Assembly: GCF_006542395.2 (NCBI RefSeq)
Contig: NZ_CP038231.1
Location: 620,001 to 684,000 of the forward strand
Direction of reading: 5' to 3'
Source: Formicincola oecophyllae
Lineage (GTDB): Bacteria > Pseudomonadota > Alphaproteobacteria > Acetobacterales > Acetobacteraceae
DNA: 64,000 nucleotides
Shown: piece by piece, positions 46,074 through 55,150 of the stretch
Numbering within the stretch: the stretch's first letter is position 1
How the letters are laid out: every line of letters starts with the position of its first letter
The notes under the pieces: generated by a model
The model's database searches: none
Seen by the model: only the letters and a program-made list of their open reading frames with translations
Told to the model about the DNA's origin: nothing
Position numbers and translations under genes: made by a program

Positions 46074-46772
46074 TCAGGAAGCGTTGGGCTTGCCTGGCGC
46101 GGCGTTGGGGGTTGGGGCTTTAGGCGCGGCGGCAGAAGTGTTGTGCGTCTGCGCATAGGCCTGGAACTGTTCCATGGTGGTGCGCAGGTTCAAGCCCAGG
46201 AAAATGGCCGAAATGCCGCTGAACAGCAGTTCAACTGAAATCAACGTGCCGATGAAAATCAGGCTAGCTGTTGGCATCCACGCCCACAGCACTACACCCA
46301 AGGCCAAAGTGATGAGGCCGCTGACCAGCCCCCACCACCAACCTGGGATGCCACGCACGCTGAAAGCGTACCAAAAGCGCATCAAACCGCCGAAAATCAA
46401 CAAGGCTGCGATGAAGGCCGTCACCACGTCAGCGCCCAGGACGGGGTGCCAGCACATCAGCCCGCCTGCAATGGCGATCAACGCGCCTGTGAGCACATTA
46501 AGCCAACGCGGCATGCCACGCCCACCATGGCCAAAGCCTTGGACGAGTTGGACGGCACCGCCCACAAGCATGAACGCGCCCAGAATCATGACGCTGCCCA
46601 TCGTCAGCCAAAAAGAGGTGACCCAGGCCAGAATGCCCAGCACCACCATCAACGCGCCAGAGGCAATGAACCAGCTCGGCTTGATGTACTGCGGCGGAAA
46701 GATGTCAACAATGGATTCAAACTGGGCAGGGAACTGCGGGGGTAGTTTCTTGTTCTCTGTCGTATCTGTCAT
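46074..46772 (-). CDS. HdeD-family membrane protein (DUF308)
   Basis: Inner-membrane protein of 232 residues with about six TM helices, of the HdeD/DUF308 type linked to acid stress in E. coli. Repeated pairs such as SWFIASGALMVVLGILAWV, GSVMILGAFMLVGGAVQLVQGF and WWWGLVSGLITLALGVVLW are typical. The C-terminus is a polar Pro/Ala/Asn tail. ATG 46772 has GGAG upstream; a longer frame adds eight unlikely residues. It is on the minus strand between trpA and accD, interrupting a common gene order. Confidence 0.85.
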   Translation of the reverse strand: MTDTTENKKLPPQFPAQFESIVDIFPPQYIKPSWFIASGALMVVLGILAWVTSFWLTMGSVMILGAFMLVGGAVQLVQGFGHGGRGMPRWLNVLTGALIAIAGGLMCWHPVLGADVVTAFIAALLIFGGLMRFWYAFSVRGIPGWWWGLVSGLITLALGVVLWAWMPTASLIFIGTLISVELLFSGISAIFLGLNLRTTMEQFQAYAQTHNTSAAAPKAPTPNAAPGKPNAS

Positions 46773-47269
46773 GATGGCTCCGCTGCGGCCATGCACTGTG
46801 CGCTGGCCAATTGTTGCAGCCCCTCTGGGGCAGTGCGGGCACGCACAGGCACTTACAGCCGTAAGGGTGAAGGGGCCGGGAAATGGCCATGCCTGGCAGG
46901 TGCCTGGTAATGAACCTGCGCAGCGCTTGCGCGCCTGCTTGGCTACCAGTCAACCCACCAAGGGACTTCAACCATAGTCACTTGTTTCAGAACTGCAAAG
47001 AGTTTTAGTGCCTATCGACAACCCACCAGCAGTGGTCCTTCAGGCCCATGCTGGGCTGCTGTTGTCTGCTCCAGGCTGGGCCAGTGTAGTCTGGAAGCTG
47101 GCCATGGGCAGGCAAGGGCGCTAAAACCGTCTCCCTTCAAGTCATGTTTCCAGGCCGGCGCTGCTTTGAACCAACAAGCAGGAAGGCACCCTGTGCACGC
47201 CACCTTAACCTCTATAATGCCATGCCTTCATGGCCTTATGCCGCCACGCAGCAGAACAGGAGTTATCTC
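46773..47269. other. Divergent region upstream of accD
   Basis: About 500 nt, no confident gene. A -10-like TATAAT lies at 47213-47218, 52 nt before the accD ATG, but no good -35 is at the right distance. The part about 46995-47115 holds several inverted pairs: GACAA (near 47019) with TTGTC (near 47067), GCCCA-TGC-TGGGC inside it, and GGCCAG with CTGGCC around 47085-47110. It may encode a structured RNA; I could not match it to 6S or SRP RNA. Confidence 0.45.
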
Positions 47270-48214
47270 ATGAGCTGGCTAACCAAATATGTTCGTCCCA
47301 AGCTGCGCGGCCTGCTGCAGCGAGAGGTGCCTGAAAACCTGTGGACCAACTGTGATTCCTGTTCACAGATGATGCTGGTCCGTGATTTTGAGCGCAACCT
47401 CAAGGTTTGCCCCCATTGTGGCCACCATGGGCGCGCCCTTGCCATGGAAAGGCTGAAATGGACCTTCGACAATGGCCCGTTTGATGTGGCAGCGCTGCCA
47501 GAAATGCCCCATGACCCGCTAACCTTCCGTGATTCAAAGAAATACCCTGACCGCCTCAAAGCCGCACGCGCCAAAAGCGGCCTTGAAGAGGCCCTGACGG
47601 TGGCCACAGGGACCATCGGCGGCCAGGAGGCCGTGGTAGCGGTGATGGCGTTTGAGTTCATGGCGGGCACCATGGGGGCAGCGCTGGGGGAAGGCTTCCT
47701 GGCTGCCTGCCGCCTTGCCATCACCAAAAAGGCGCCCTTGGTCTTGTTCAGCGCTTCTGGTGGGGCGCGCATGCAGGAAGGGGTGGTGAGCTTGATGCAA
47801 ATGCCCCGCACCACCATTGGGGTGCAGATGCTGCGTGAGGCGGGCGTGCCTTACATCGTTGTGTTGACCAACCCCACCACAGGGGGTGTTTCGGCTTCTT
47901 TCGCCATGCTGGGCGATATCCACATCGCCGAGCCCAATGCCCTGATTGCTTTTGCCGGGCCGCGCGTCATCAAAGACACCGTGCGCGAAGAACTGCCAGA
48001 AGGCTTCCAGCGCAGTGAATACCTGCTTGAACATGGCATGGTGGACACCATCGCTTCCCGCGCCCAACTGCCAGGACTGCTGGCCAAGCTTATTGGGATG
48101 CTCAGCCCTGCGTCTGAGGCAACACCAACTGCGCAGCGCCATGACATCAACGACAACGCCACAAAATCACCTAAAGGTAAGCAAACACGGGTGGAGCGGA
48201 AAAAACGCGCATGA
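47270..48214 (+). CDS. accD: Acetyl-CoA carboxylase carboxyltransferase beta subunit
   Basis: Zinc-containing beta subunit of the carboxyltransferase that makes malonyl-CoA for fatty acids, 314 residues. The Zn ribbon is CDSC...CPHC near the N-terminus. The crotonase-like core has FSASGGARMQEGVVSLMQM, LTNPTTGGVSASFAMLGD and EPNALIAFAGPRVI. CAGGAG precedes ATG 47270; the frame is open 42 codons upstream but with no support. The stop overlaps folC by 4 nt (ATGA). Confidence 0.96.
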   Translation: MSWLTKYVRPKLRGLLQREVPENLWTNCDSCSQMMLVRDFERNLKVCPHCGHHGRALAMERLKWTFDNGPFDVAALPEMPHDPLTFRDSKKYPDRLKAARAKSGLEEALTVATGTIGGQEAVVAVMAFEFMAGTMGAALGEGFLAACRLAITKKAPLVLFSASGGARMQEGVVSLMQMPRTTIGVQMLREAGVPYIVVLTNPTTGGVSASFAMLGDIHIAEPNALIAFAGPRVIKDTVREELPEGFQRSEYLLEHGMVDTIASRAQLPGLLAKLIGMLSPASEATPTAQRHDINDNATKSPKGKQTRVERKKRA

Positions 48215-49617
48215 AGGCGCCCCACCAGCCGCCTGCCTCCGAACCGGGGTGCTCCCCCTTGGCAACCCAGCTTCTTGAACGCGCAGGGCGTTCCCACCAC
48301 CAGGTGATCGACCTGGGCTTGGAGAGGCTGAAAAGCCTTTTGGCACGACTGGGCCACCCTGAACGTGCCATGCCGCCGGCCATCCATGTTGCTGGCACCA
48401 ATGGCAAAGGCAGCACCACAGCGTTCATGCGCGCCATGGTGGAGGGTTCTGGCCTGCGTTGCCATGTCATGACCAGCCCCCATTTGCTGCGCCTGACGGA
48501 GCGTTTTGTGGTGGGCAACCATGAAGTGGGCGAGAAGGAGCTGGACGCTACGCTGACAGAAATCATGGAGGCCAGCAAAGGTTCCCCCGTGACCCCGTTT
48601 GAATTGCTGACGGCTGCGGGCTTTATGCTTTTCGCCCGTCACCCAGCTGATCTGTGCCTGGTAGAAGTGGGGCTGGGGGGACGGCTGGACGCCACCAACC
48701 TCCTCAGGGATGTTCGTGCCAGCGTCATCACGCCTATCAGCCTGGACCACCAGGACTTTCTGGGGAACAGCGTTGCGCAGATCGCTGCTGAGAAGGCCGG
48801 CATCATTAGGAAGGGCGTGCCTGTTGTTAGCGCTGCCCAAAGCCCGGCTGCAGCACAGGCCATCGCCCAGGCTGCGCGCCAGGCGGGGACCAGCCTTTGG
48901 CGCGAAGGGGTGGATTTCAAAGCCATCCTGCAGGCAGGGCACATGTTGTACCAAGACCGCCTGGCTTTGCCAGCAGTCATCCCCACCGCTGGACAAGCTG
49001 AATGGTTCAAGCTTTCACTGCCCCAGCCAGCGCTGCAGGGAACGCACCAAGTGCAGAACGCCACTGTGGCCGTAGCAGCGTTGCGCGCAGCAGGGGTCAG
49101 GGTGACGCCCCAAGGCTGGAGGGGGCTTGGCAAAGCCCAATGGCCTGCGCGTGGCCAAATCCTGAAGGGCAGCCTTGCGCACATCCTGCCTGAAGGCTGG
49201 CGCTTGATGGTTGATGGGGCTCACAATGAAGGTGGTGCGCAAGCCTTAGCCGCCCTCCTGCGGCAGGAAGGGCAGCCTGGCATGGCTGTGCACTTGGTGT
49301 GCGGGCTGAAAAACACTAAGGATGCCAGCGGTTATTTCAAGCCCTTGCTGCCTTTGGCCAACACCCTGCAGGCTGTGGCAGAACCTGGGCAGCACCAAGC
49401 CCAAGCGCCAGAAGCCATTGTGGACGCCGCCCAAAAGGCCTGGGCCAGCATGGCGGGCACGGCAGCGCCGCCCACTATCAGCCAGGCGCCCACTATACGC
49501 CAAGCGCTGAAGAACATCCGCGCGCAGGCCCAATCTGGCCAACCTGGGCTAGTGGTGTTGTGTGGAAGCCTTTACCTGGCTGCCATCGCCCTGCGCTTGG
49601 ACGCCCAGCCTGCCTGA
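48211..49617 (+). CDS. folC: Folylpolyglutamate synthase / dihydrofolate synthase
   Basis: Cytoplasmic Mur-ligase-fold enzyme that glutamylates folates, 468 residues. The P-loop is VAGTNGKGSTTAFM, followed by TSPHLLRLTERF, VGLGGRLDATN and ISLDHQDFLGN. The second half has VDGAHNEGGAQALA. The start overlaps the accD stop (ATGA), so the two are coupled, as in many alphaproteobacteria. The last 80 residues contain a Pro/Ala/Gln-rich insert that is not conserved. Confidence 0.95.
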   Translation: MKAPHQPPASEPGCSPLATQLLERAGRSHHQVIDLGLERLKSLLARLGHPERAMPPAIHVAGTNGKGSTTAFMRAMVEGSGLRCHVMTSPHLLRLTERFVVGNHEVGEKELDATLTEIMEASKGSPVTPFELLTAAGFMLFARHPADLCLVEVGLGGRLDATNLLRDVRASVITPISLDHQDFLGNSVAQIAAEKAGIIRKGVPVVSAAQSPAAAQAIAQAARQAGTSLWREGVDFKAILQAGHMLYQDRLALPAVIPTAGQAEWFKLSLPQPALQGTHQVQNATVAVAALRAAGVRVTPQGWRGLGKAQWPARGQILKGSLAHILPEGWRLMVDGAHNEGGAQALAALLRQEGQPGMAVHLVCGLKNTKDASGYFKPLLPLANTLQAVAEPGQHQAQAPEAIVDAAQKAWASMAGTAAPPTISQAPTIRQALKNIRAQAQSGQPGLVVLCGSLYLAAIALRLDAQPA

Positions 49618-49836
49618 CCAAGTGACCTGATCCTGACGAGAGGATTGGGACTTGCAAGGGCCTGTGTTGTGGGCCGCCGCAATGGAATCAGCGCCTAGGC
49701 GGCACGCCACCATGGCTTTGCGTTTGGGTACATTCCCCTTTAACCAAGGGCGCTTTGCACCCTCCTCCACGATCTCCATTTAATTTACGTTGATGTGCGC
49801 CTTCCTTCCGACCCTGCCTGCAGAAGTGCCCCTTAC

Positions 49837-51375
49837 ATGTCTGAGCCAACCATCCCCACCACCACTGACCAGGCCACAGCCCACGCTGAAGAAGCCCCAG
49901 GGCAGGCACTCCTGCTGCGCAGCCCGCCAGCCAACCTGGATGCGGAAAAAGCGCTTCTGGGTGCTATCCTGACCAACAACCGCGCTTATGAGCATGTGGC
50001 TGACTTCCTGGAGCCGCACCATTTCGCTGACATCACCCACCAGCAGCTTTTCCAAATCATTGGCGGGCGCATCGCCAAAAGCGGCCTGGCCAACGCCATC
50101 ACCCTCAAAGGGGAGTTGGAACACAGCAACGTGCTGGAGAATGTCGGTGGGCTGGATTACCTCAAGACTTTGATGAAATCCATGGTAGGCATCATCAACG
50201 CCCGCGAGTACGGCATCGTCATCCATGATTGCTGGGTTCGCCGGCAGCTGATTGAAATTGGCGAGACAGTCGTCAATGACGCTTACAGTTCCGACAGCGA
50301 CTTCAACGGGTCCAACCAGATTGAGACCGCTGAGCAAAAGCTATTCGACCTGGCCTCTGACCGCAACCAACAAGCCAGCGGCTTCACCTCCTTTGAGAAC
50401 GCCCTTGCCGATGCTCTGGAAGTGGCTGAACTGGCTTTCAAGCGCACAAGCGACATTGTGGGCCTGTCCTCAGGGTTGCGCGATTTCGACCTCAAAACTG
50501 GCGGCCTTCACCCTTCAGACCTTCTCATCCTGGCGGGGCGCCCTGCCATGGGCAAAACAGCCTTAGCCACCAAAATCGCCTTTTCTGCAGCCCAATCGCT
50601 GATGCGGGAAGCGGAGGAGGAATCAGAACGCCAAGGCAGGCGCATCAACCCCAAGGGCATGGTGGCGATCTTCTCGCTGGAAATGTCCGCCTCCCAATTG
50701 GCCACCCGCATCCTCTCCGAGCAGTCAGAGGTCTCTGGGGAGCGCATCAGGCGTGGTGATGTTGGCACGCGTGAATTTGACCGTTTCATCAGGGTCTCGC
50801 GGGAGCTGCAGCGCTTGCCTCTTTACATTGACGACACGCCGGCCATCACCATGGCGGCCATGCGCACGCGCTGCCGCCGCCTAAAGCGCACCAAGGGCCT
50901 GGCATTGGTGGTTGTGGACTATCTGCAGCTCATGAAGGCTGGCAGCGGGCGCAGCGACAACCGCGTTCTGGAAATCTCCATGATCACCCAGGGCCTCAAA
51001 GCGCTGGCCAAGGAGATGGAAGTGCCCGTCATCGCCCTTTCCCAGCTTTCCCGCCAGGTTGAATCACGCGAAGACAAACGCCCCATGCTTTCCGACCTGC
51101 GCGAGTCAGGTTCCATTGAGCAAGACGCTGACGCTGTGATGTTCGTCTACCGCGATGAATATTACCTCCAGCAGCGCCAACCCAAAGAGAACAATTTCGA
51201 AGACAACGGCAAATACATTGATGCTCTGCAGGAGTGGCAGCGCAAAATGGAACTTGTCCACAACCAGGCCGACCTCATCCTGGAAAAGCAGCGCCATGGC
51301 CCCACAGGCACCATCAAGCTCAAGTTCGAGGGCGAGTTCACCCGCTTTAGCGATTATGACGGCCCTGACGAATGA
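49837..51375 (+). CDS. dnaB: Replicative DNA helicase DnaB
   Basis: Hexameric replication-fork helicase of 512 residues. The N-terminal domain starts about residue 30 (PPANLDAEKALLGAILTNN). The RecA-like domain has Walker A in LAGRPAMGKTALAT, EMSASQLATR, the Walker B LALVVVDYLQLM and the SQLSRQVESREDKRPMLSDLRESG block with the arginine finger. I prefer ATG 49837; GTG 49795 is in frame but has no ribosome-binding site. A polar extension of about 25 residues precedes the domain. No intein is present. Confidence 0.96.
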   Translation: MSEPTIPTTTDQATAHAEEAPGQALLLRSPPANLDAEKALLGAILTNNRAYEHVADFLEPHHFADITHQQLFQIIGGRIAKSGLANAITLKGELEHSNVLENVGGLDYLKTLMKSMVGIINAREYGIVIHDCWVRRQLIEIGETVVNDAYSSDSDFNGSNQIETAEQKLFDLASDRNQQASGFTSFENALADALEVAELAFKRTSDIVGLSSGLRDFDLKTGGLHPSDLLILAGRPAMGKTALATKIAFSAAQSLMREAEEESERQGRRINPKGMVAIFSLEMSASQLATRILSEQSEVSGERIRRGDVGTREFDRFIRVSRELQRLPLYIDDTPAITMAAMRTRCRRLKRTKGLALVVVDYLQLMKAGSGRSDNRVLEISMITQGLKALAKEMEVPVIALSQLSRQVESREDKRPMLSDLRESGSIEQDADAVMFVYRDEYYLQQRQPKENNFEDNGKYIDALQEWQRKMELVHNQADLILEKQRHGPTGTIKLKFEGEFTRFSDYDGPDE

Positions 51376-51386
51376 TGTTGGGGGCG

Positions 51387-51418
51387 CCCCAGCTCAAGCT
51401 CAAGCGCGCTGGGGCCTT
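51387..51418. terminator. Hairpin between dnaB and the Sel1-repeat gene
   Basis: CCCCAGC (51387-51393) pairs perfectly with GCTGGGG (51408-51414) around 14 nt, and CCTTCT follows on the plus side. It lies in the 45-nt gap between two convergent stops and probably ends transcription from the dnaB side. Confidence 0.55.
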
Positions 51419-51419
51419 C

Positions 51420-52379
51420 TCATTCGCTTTCCCTCTCCAACCCCTTTCCTGAAGGATAGTTGTCATTGGCGCTGTGGCGCATGCTGCGTAGCTGGCGGAG
51501 CTTGTTTTGGGCAGGCACGTGACCTTGCGCCGCTGCCGCTTTCAACCAGTGAATTGCCTCCAGCAAAGCGGCGGTGGGGGCCGTTTCTGGCAGGGGCGCC
51601 ACCCCAGCCACTGTGCGTTCAAAAGCGCATGGCCTAAATGGTTGGGCTGGCAGCAATAAAAGGCCCAGATGGTATTGGGCGCGTCCCTCCTCTTGCTGGG
51701 CGGCTTTTTCAAGCCAGAAGCGCGCCTTGGCCTTGTCGGCCTCCACCAAATGGCCTGTCAGGTAATCATGGCCCAGGTAGAACTGCCCGTCACGCTGGCC
51801 CAGGGCTGCAGCGCGGCGGAAATAATCTGCCGCTTTCTGGGGGTCGCGGGGCGCACCTTCACCCTGCATGTGCATCTCCCCCAGGCGCCACAAGGCATCA
51901 GGCTCCTCCTGGGCTGCGGCTTTGCTGTACCAATGGTGGGCCTTGGCCAAATCCTGCGGCACCGTGTCGCTGTATTGATAAATGTAGCCTAAATTGTACT
52001 CACCCTGGGGGTCACCTTGCAGGGCGGCCTTCTCGTACCAGAAAGCCGCCTTGGCATCATCTTGCGGCACCCCTTGCCCAAGGGCATGGATCACCCCCAG
52101 GTTGCACTGGGCTGCGGCATCCCCTTGCAGGGCCGCCTGCTCGTACCAATGGCGCGCCTGGCTGTCGTTTTGCGGCACGCCAATGCCGTGGTCATGCCAC
52201 ACACCAAGCTGGTACTGGGCCTGGGCATAGCCTTTGGCAGCCGCTTTGGCCATGAGGGTTGCTGCCGTAGCCAGGTCAGGTTCACCAAAACGCCCTTCCA
52301 CATGGTCCATGGCCTGGTTGTAATCATCTTGGGCATCTGTGGTGGGCACGGGCAAAGGCTTTCCAACGTGAGGTGGCAT
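51420..52379 (-). CDS. Sel1-repeat (TPR-like) protein
   Basis: Protein of 319 residues made of about six or seven Sel1 repeats of roughly 36 residues, each like YAQAQYQLGVWHDHGIGV or AQCNLGVIHALGQGVPQD followed by A-x-x-WYEKAALQGD. The later repeats diverge. No signal peptide or membrane segment is visible, so a cytoplasmic scaffold or partner-binding role is the likely type of function. Sel1 proteins often occur in signalling or secretion contexts, but nothing here identifies the partner. It ends 45 nt from dnaB on the opposite strand. Confidence 0.88.
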   Translation of the reverse strand: MPPHVGKPLPVPTTDAQDDYNQAMDHVEGRFGEPDLATAATLMAKAAAKGYAQAQYQLGVWHDHGIGVPQNDSQARHWYEQAALQGDAAAQCNLGVIHALGQGVPQDDAKAAFWYEKAALQGDPQGEYNLGYIYQYSDTVPQDLAKAHHWYSKAAAQEEPDALWRLGEMHMQGEGAPRDPQKAADYFRRAAALGQRDGQFYLGHDYLTGHLVEADKAKARFWLEKAAQQEEGRAQYHLGLLLLPAQPFRPCAFERTVAGVAPLPETAPTAALLEAIHWLKAAAAQGHVPAQNKLRQLRSMRHSANDNYPSGKGLERESE

Positions 52380-52532
52380 ACCTGACCATGCTAAGACTGC
52401 ATTTCAGCAATTTCACCCCCTACTTGCCCAAAAGCGTGGTGCAGGACCTGTTAAGGCCAGCGCGACTGTTCAAGCGTCCATGGTCAGCACTGGCCACAGC
52501 GCCAGTAGGCGACCACGGTGGGAAAGTTGGTT

Positions 52533-54782
52533 TCACAACCGCACGGAGATCCCCCCCAGGATGGTGCGGCGCAAGCCATACTGCGGCGCGCCGACACCGA
52601 TACCTGAACCGTCACGCAGCCTGTAGGTCTTGTCAAAAAGGTTGATCACATCCAGCCTGAACTGAACTTTGCGTTCCCCCAGCCCTTGGCCGATGTCGGC
52701 TTTGCTGAATAGGACATCCTGCACCAACCCCAGATTGAAAGTGGCGTACTGGGGCACGTGGCCGCCATTGGGAATGGCGCCCCAGTCCCGCCGCAGGCCA
52801 GAGCCATAAACCATAGTGGCTGAAAGCTGGAACGGATGGGTGCTTTGGCGCATGAAGCGGTAAGACCCCCCAGCAGAAGCCGTCCAGCGTTGTTCATGGT
52901 CCAGGTGCACCCAATGGTGCTTGATGTAGGCCAGGTCATCGGGCGCGAAGCTCCATTGGCTGGAGTCGATGTCCTTACCCATGGCGTGGTTCCAGCCCAT
53001 GTTGCCGTAAAGGTTCAGCCCTGGCAGTGCTGGCGGGGTGAAATTGGTTGAAAGTTCCGCACCATAGCTGAAGCCCTTGCGGTAGTTGAAGGCCGTCAGA
53101 ATGATGGGAGCGCCAAACTGGCCGTCATCAAGCATGTTGTGGGCGCGCTTGAAGTAGCCATCCACCGTCATGGTCCAGCCCTTGGTCAAGGTCTGCGTCC
53201 AACCACCATCCACGTAATGGCTGCGTTCCGCCTTCACAGGGCTATTGCCCTGGCCAGGCATGGCGCCTGAGGTGTGGTTGAAGGCGGCCGGGTTGCCTGG
53301 TGTCACTTCCTCCAGCACGGGTGGGGTGAAGTAGCGCGCATAGGACAAGTGCATGTGCCCCCCCTTCCACGGGCGCCACACCAAGGCAAAGCGCGGGCTG
53401 AACTGGGTGGCGTAGGCGTATTCGTCCACACCATCAAAGCGGAAGCCGTAAGTCAGTGTTACGCGTTGGTTGGCGCGCCATTCATCCTGGCCGTAAAACC
53501 CACCGTAAGCACCTGTTTTGCCAGCCTCCTGCCTGATGGTGACAGGGGTGCGACCAAAGGCGCCCCCCATTTCAGGGAAAACCTGGGAATTTGTTTTCGT
53601 CATTCCCCGTTCCCCATAGGCCTGGAAACCCAGCCGCACCGTGTGGCCTGGAGCAGCGTGCCATGTGGTGTCATTCTGCATCCCAGCGCTGAACACGGCA
53701 CGCCTGGCTTGCTGCGCCACGCCGTTGTAAATCAAGTCACCTACCCAATCAGGCGAATAGTTCAGGCTGCTATAGCGCACCACAGCTGAGGTGGTGGCCT
53801 GCACGTCCTCCCGGCTTTCCTTCCAGCTGACCATGCCGAAATCACCTAGTTCAGCCTGGTGTTCGCGCAGGGCCATGCTGGCGGGGGCACTGGCTGCATG
53901 GCCTTGCCAAGCGGGGGTTTCAAATTGGTGCTGCTGTGAGGGGTTATTGGGCAGCTGAAACCAGCTGTTGGCCACGCCACCTGTGAAGGAGAATTCCGTT
54001 TGAGGGCGCAAGTGGTAAGCCAGCCGCCCCAACACATGGTACTGGTTGGTGAGGTCGTGAACAGCATTGAAGCTAGGGGTAGGATTTTCGATGCCCACCC
54101 TGTTGTGCACGGCATCAGCCGTCAGGAACAGGTCCCATTTGCCAGCTTTCTGCCCCATCACGGCCGCAGGCTGCAGGTAATCGCGTGCACCACCATAAAG
54201 GCTGACGCCATAGCCAGGGTCCTTGGCACCTGTGCGGGTGTCAATTTCAATCACGCCAGCTTGCCTGAAGCCATATTGGGCAGGCAGGGCGCCATCTGTC
54301 AGGCTCAGGCTGTGGGCGAAACGGGTCGTCAACGCCTGGCTGAACATGCTGACACCATCTGGCAACGCCACACCATTGATGCGGTACTGCACATTGCCAT
54401 GGTCGCCACGAATGTGCAGTTGCCCGAAACTGTCCTGCACCACACCTGGCGCCTGAAGCAACACGGTGCTGACGCTGGCATTGGCCCCGCCAGGGATGGC
54501 TGCTAACGCGGTGGGGGAGAAAAACGTTTTGGTGGCGCCGTCCATCTGCACTGGTTGGCGGGCCTGCAAACGCCCCGTCTTGATGATGATGTGCTCTGCC
54601 CGTGCCGCTTCCTTGGGGGCAGATTTCGCTTTGGCATCATGGAAATGGTTCTGGCCTGAGGGCAAGGGGTTTTCCCCACGCTGAACCACCCCTTGGGCGC
54701 TGGCTTGGGCTGGGGTGTGGCAAAGGCAACCTACCAAACACCCTGTCGCCGTGCCCACCACCAGGCGCCGCACCCTGGCCAT
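52533..54782 (-). CDS. TonB-dependent outer-membrane receptor
   Basis: Outer-membrane active-transport receptor of 749 residues. A signal peptide MARVRRLVVGTATGCLVG... with AQA cleavage precedes a plug domain (about 75-190: TVLLQAPGVVQDSFGQLHIRGDHGNVQYRINGVALPDGV, then GVIEIDTRTG). A beta barrel follows, ending in a final strand GGISVRL. The substrate is unknown. No energy-coupling genes are adjacent. ATG 54782 gives a clean signal peptide; the frame is open to ATG 54908 as an alternative. An AT-rich palindrome lies upstream at 54945, facing a secreted-protein gene. Confidence 0.9.
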   Translation of the reverse strand: MARVRRLVVGTATGCLVGCLCHTPAQASAQGVVQRGENPLPSGQNHFHDAKAKSAPKEAARAEHIIIKTGRLQARQPVQMDGATKTFFSPTALAAIPGGANASVSTVLLQAPGVVQDSFGQLHIRGDHGNVQYRINGVALPDGVSMFSQALTTRFAHSLSLTDGALPAQYGFRQAGVIEIDTRTGAKDPGYGVSLYGGARDYLQPAAVMGQKAGKWDLFLTADAVHNRVGIENPTPSFNAVHDLTNQYHVLGRLAYHLRPQTEFSFTGGVANSWFQLPNNPSQQHQFETPAWQGHAASAPASMALREHQAELGDFGMVSWKESREDVQATTSAVVRYSSLNYSPDWVGDLIYNGVAQQARRAVFSAGMQNDTTWHAAPGHTVRLGFQAYGERGMTKTNSQVFPEMGGAFGRTPVTIRQEAGKTGAYGGFYGQDEWRANQRVTLTYGFRFDGVDEYAYATQFSPRFALVWRPWKGGHMHLSYARYFTPPVLEEVTPGNPAAFNHTSGAMPGQGNSPVKAERSHYVDGGWTQTLTKGWTMTVDGYFKRAHNMLDDGQFGAPIILTAFNYRKGFSYGAELSTNFTPPALPGLNLYGNMGWNHAMGKDIDSSQWSFAPDDLAYIKHHWVHLDHEQRWTASAGGSYRFMRQSTHPFQLSATMVYGSGLRRDWGAIPNGGHVPQYATFNLGLVQDVLFSKADIGQGLGERKVQFRLDVINLFDKTYRLRDGSGIGVGAPQYGLRRTILGGISVRL

Positions 54783-54944
54783 GCCCTCTTGGCAAGCCGC
54801 TTTGCCTGAGATGCGCCTGCAGCTGCTTTTCCCCAAGTCATGATGGGCCCCAAACCGTGTTGAACAGACATGGCTGGATAAGTGATGGAGATATGGGGGG
54901 CGTTTCATGGTCTGTTCTCATGCCAGCGGGCCACAGGTTTCGTT

Positions 54945-54961
54945 ACGTTATAATATAACGT
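54945..54961. promoter_or_regulatory. AT-rich palindromic operator candidate
   Basis: ACGTTATA-A-TATAACGT, a perfect 17-bp palindrome around one central base, flanked by GTT/TAC-type repeats. It contains TATAAT. In an otherwise GC-rich stretch it stands out. It lies between the leftward TonB receptor and the rightward secreted protein, so it probably belongs to one or both promoters. The regulator is not seen in the window. Confidence 0.6.
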
Positions 54962-55150
54962 TACAAAATTGAACAGATACGCTGCCAACACCACCTTCAA
55001 ACAGCTGCGAAGGCCCTAAATCCCTGAAAAAACACCACTCTTTCCTGACCTTGCTTCCCAGGGCCAGTATGGCCTGGTTTTATGGTCACGCTTCCGCGTT
55101 GCCCTGGCCTTTTCCTGGCTTGAAGGAACGCCTTTGCTGGAGGAACCACC

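Noticed and set aside
46174-46977. Open frame on the plus strand opposite the HdeD-like gene
   Set aside because: Antisense to a clear membrane protein; the predicted product is Pro/Met/Lys-rich without a domain.
47851-48996. Open frame on the minus strand across accD and folC
   Set aside because: Covers two well-recognised genes on the plus strand; no ribosome-binding site or domain.
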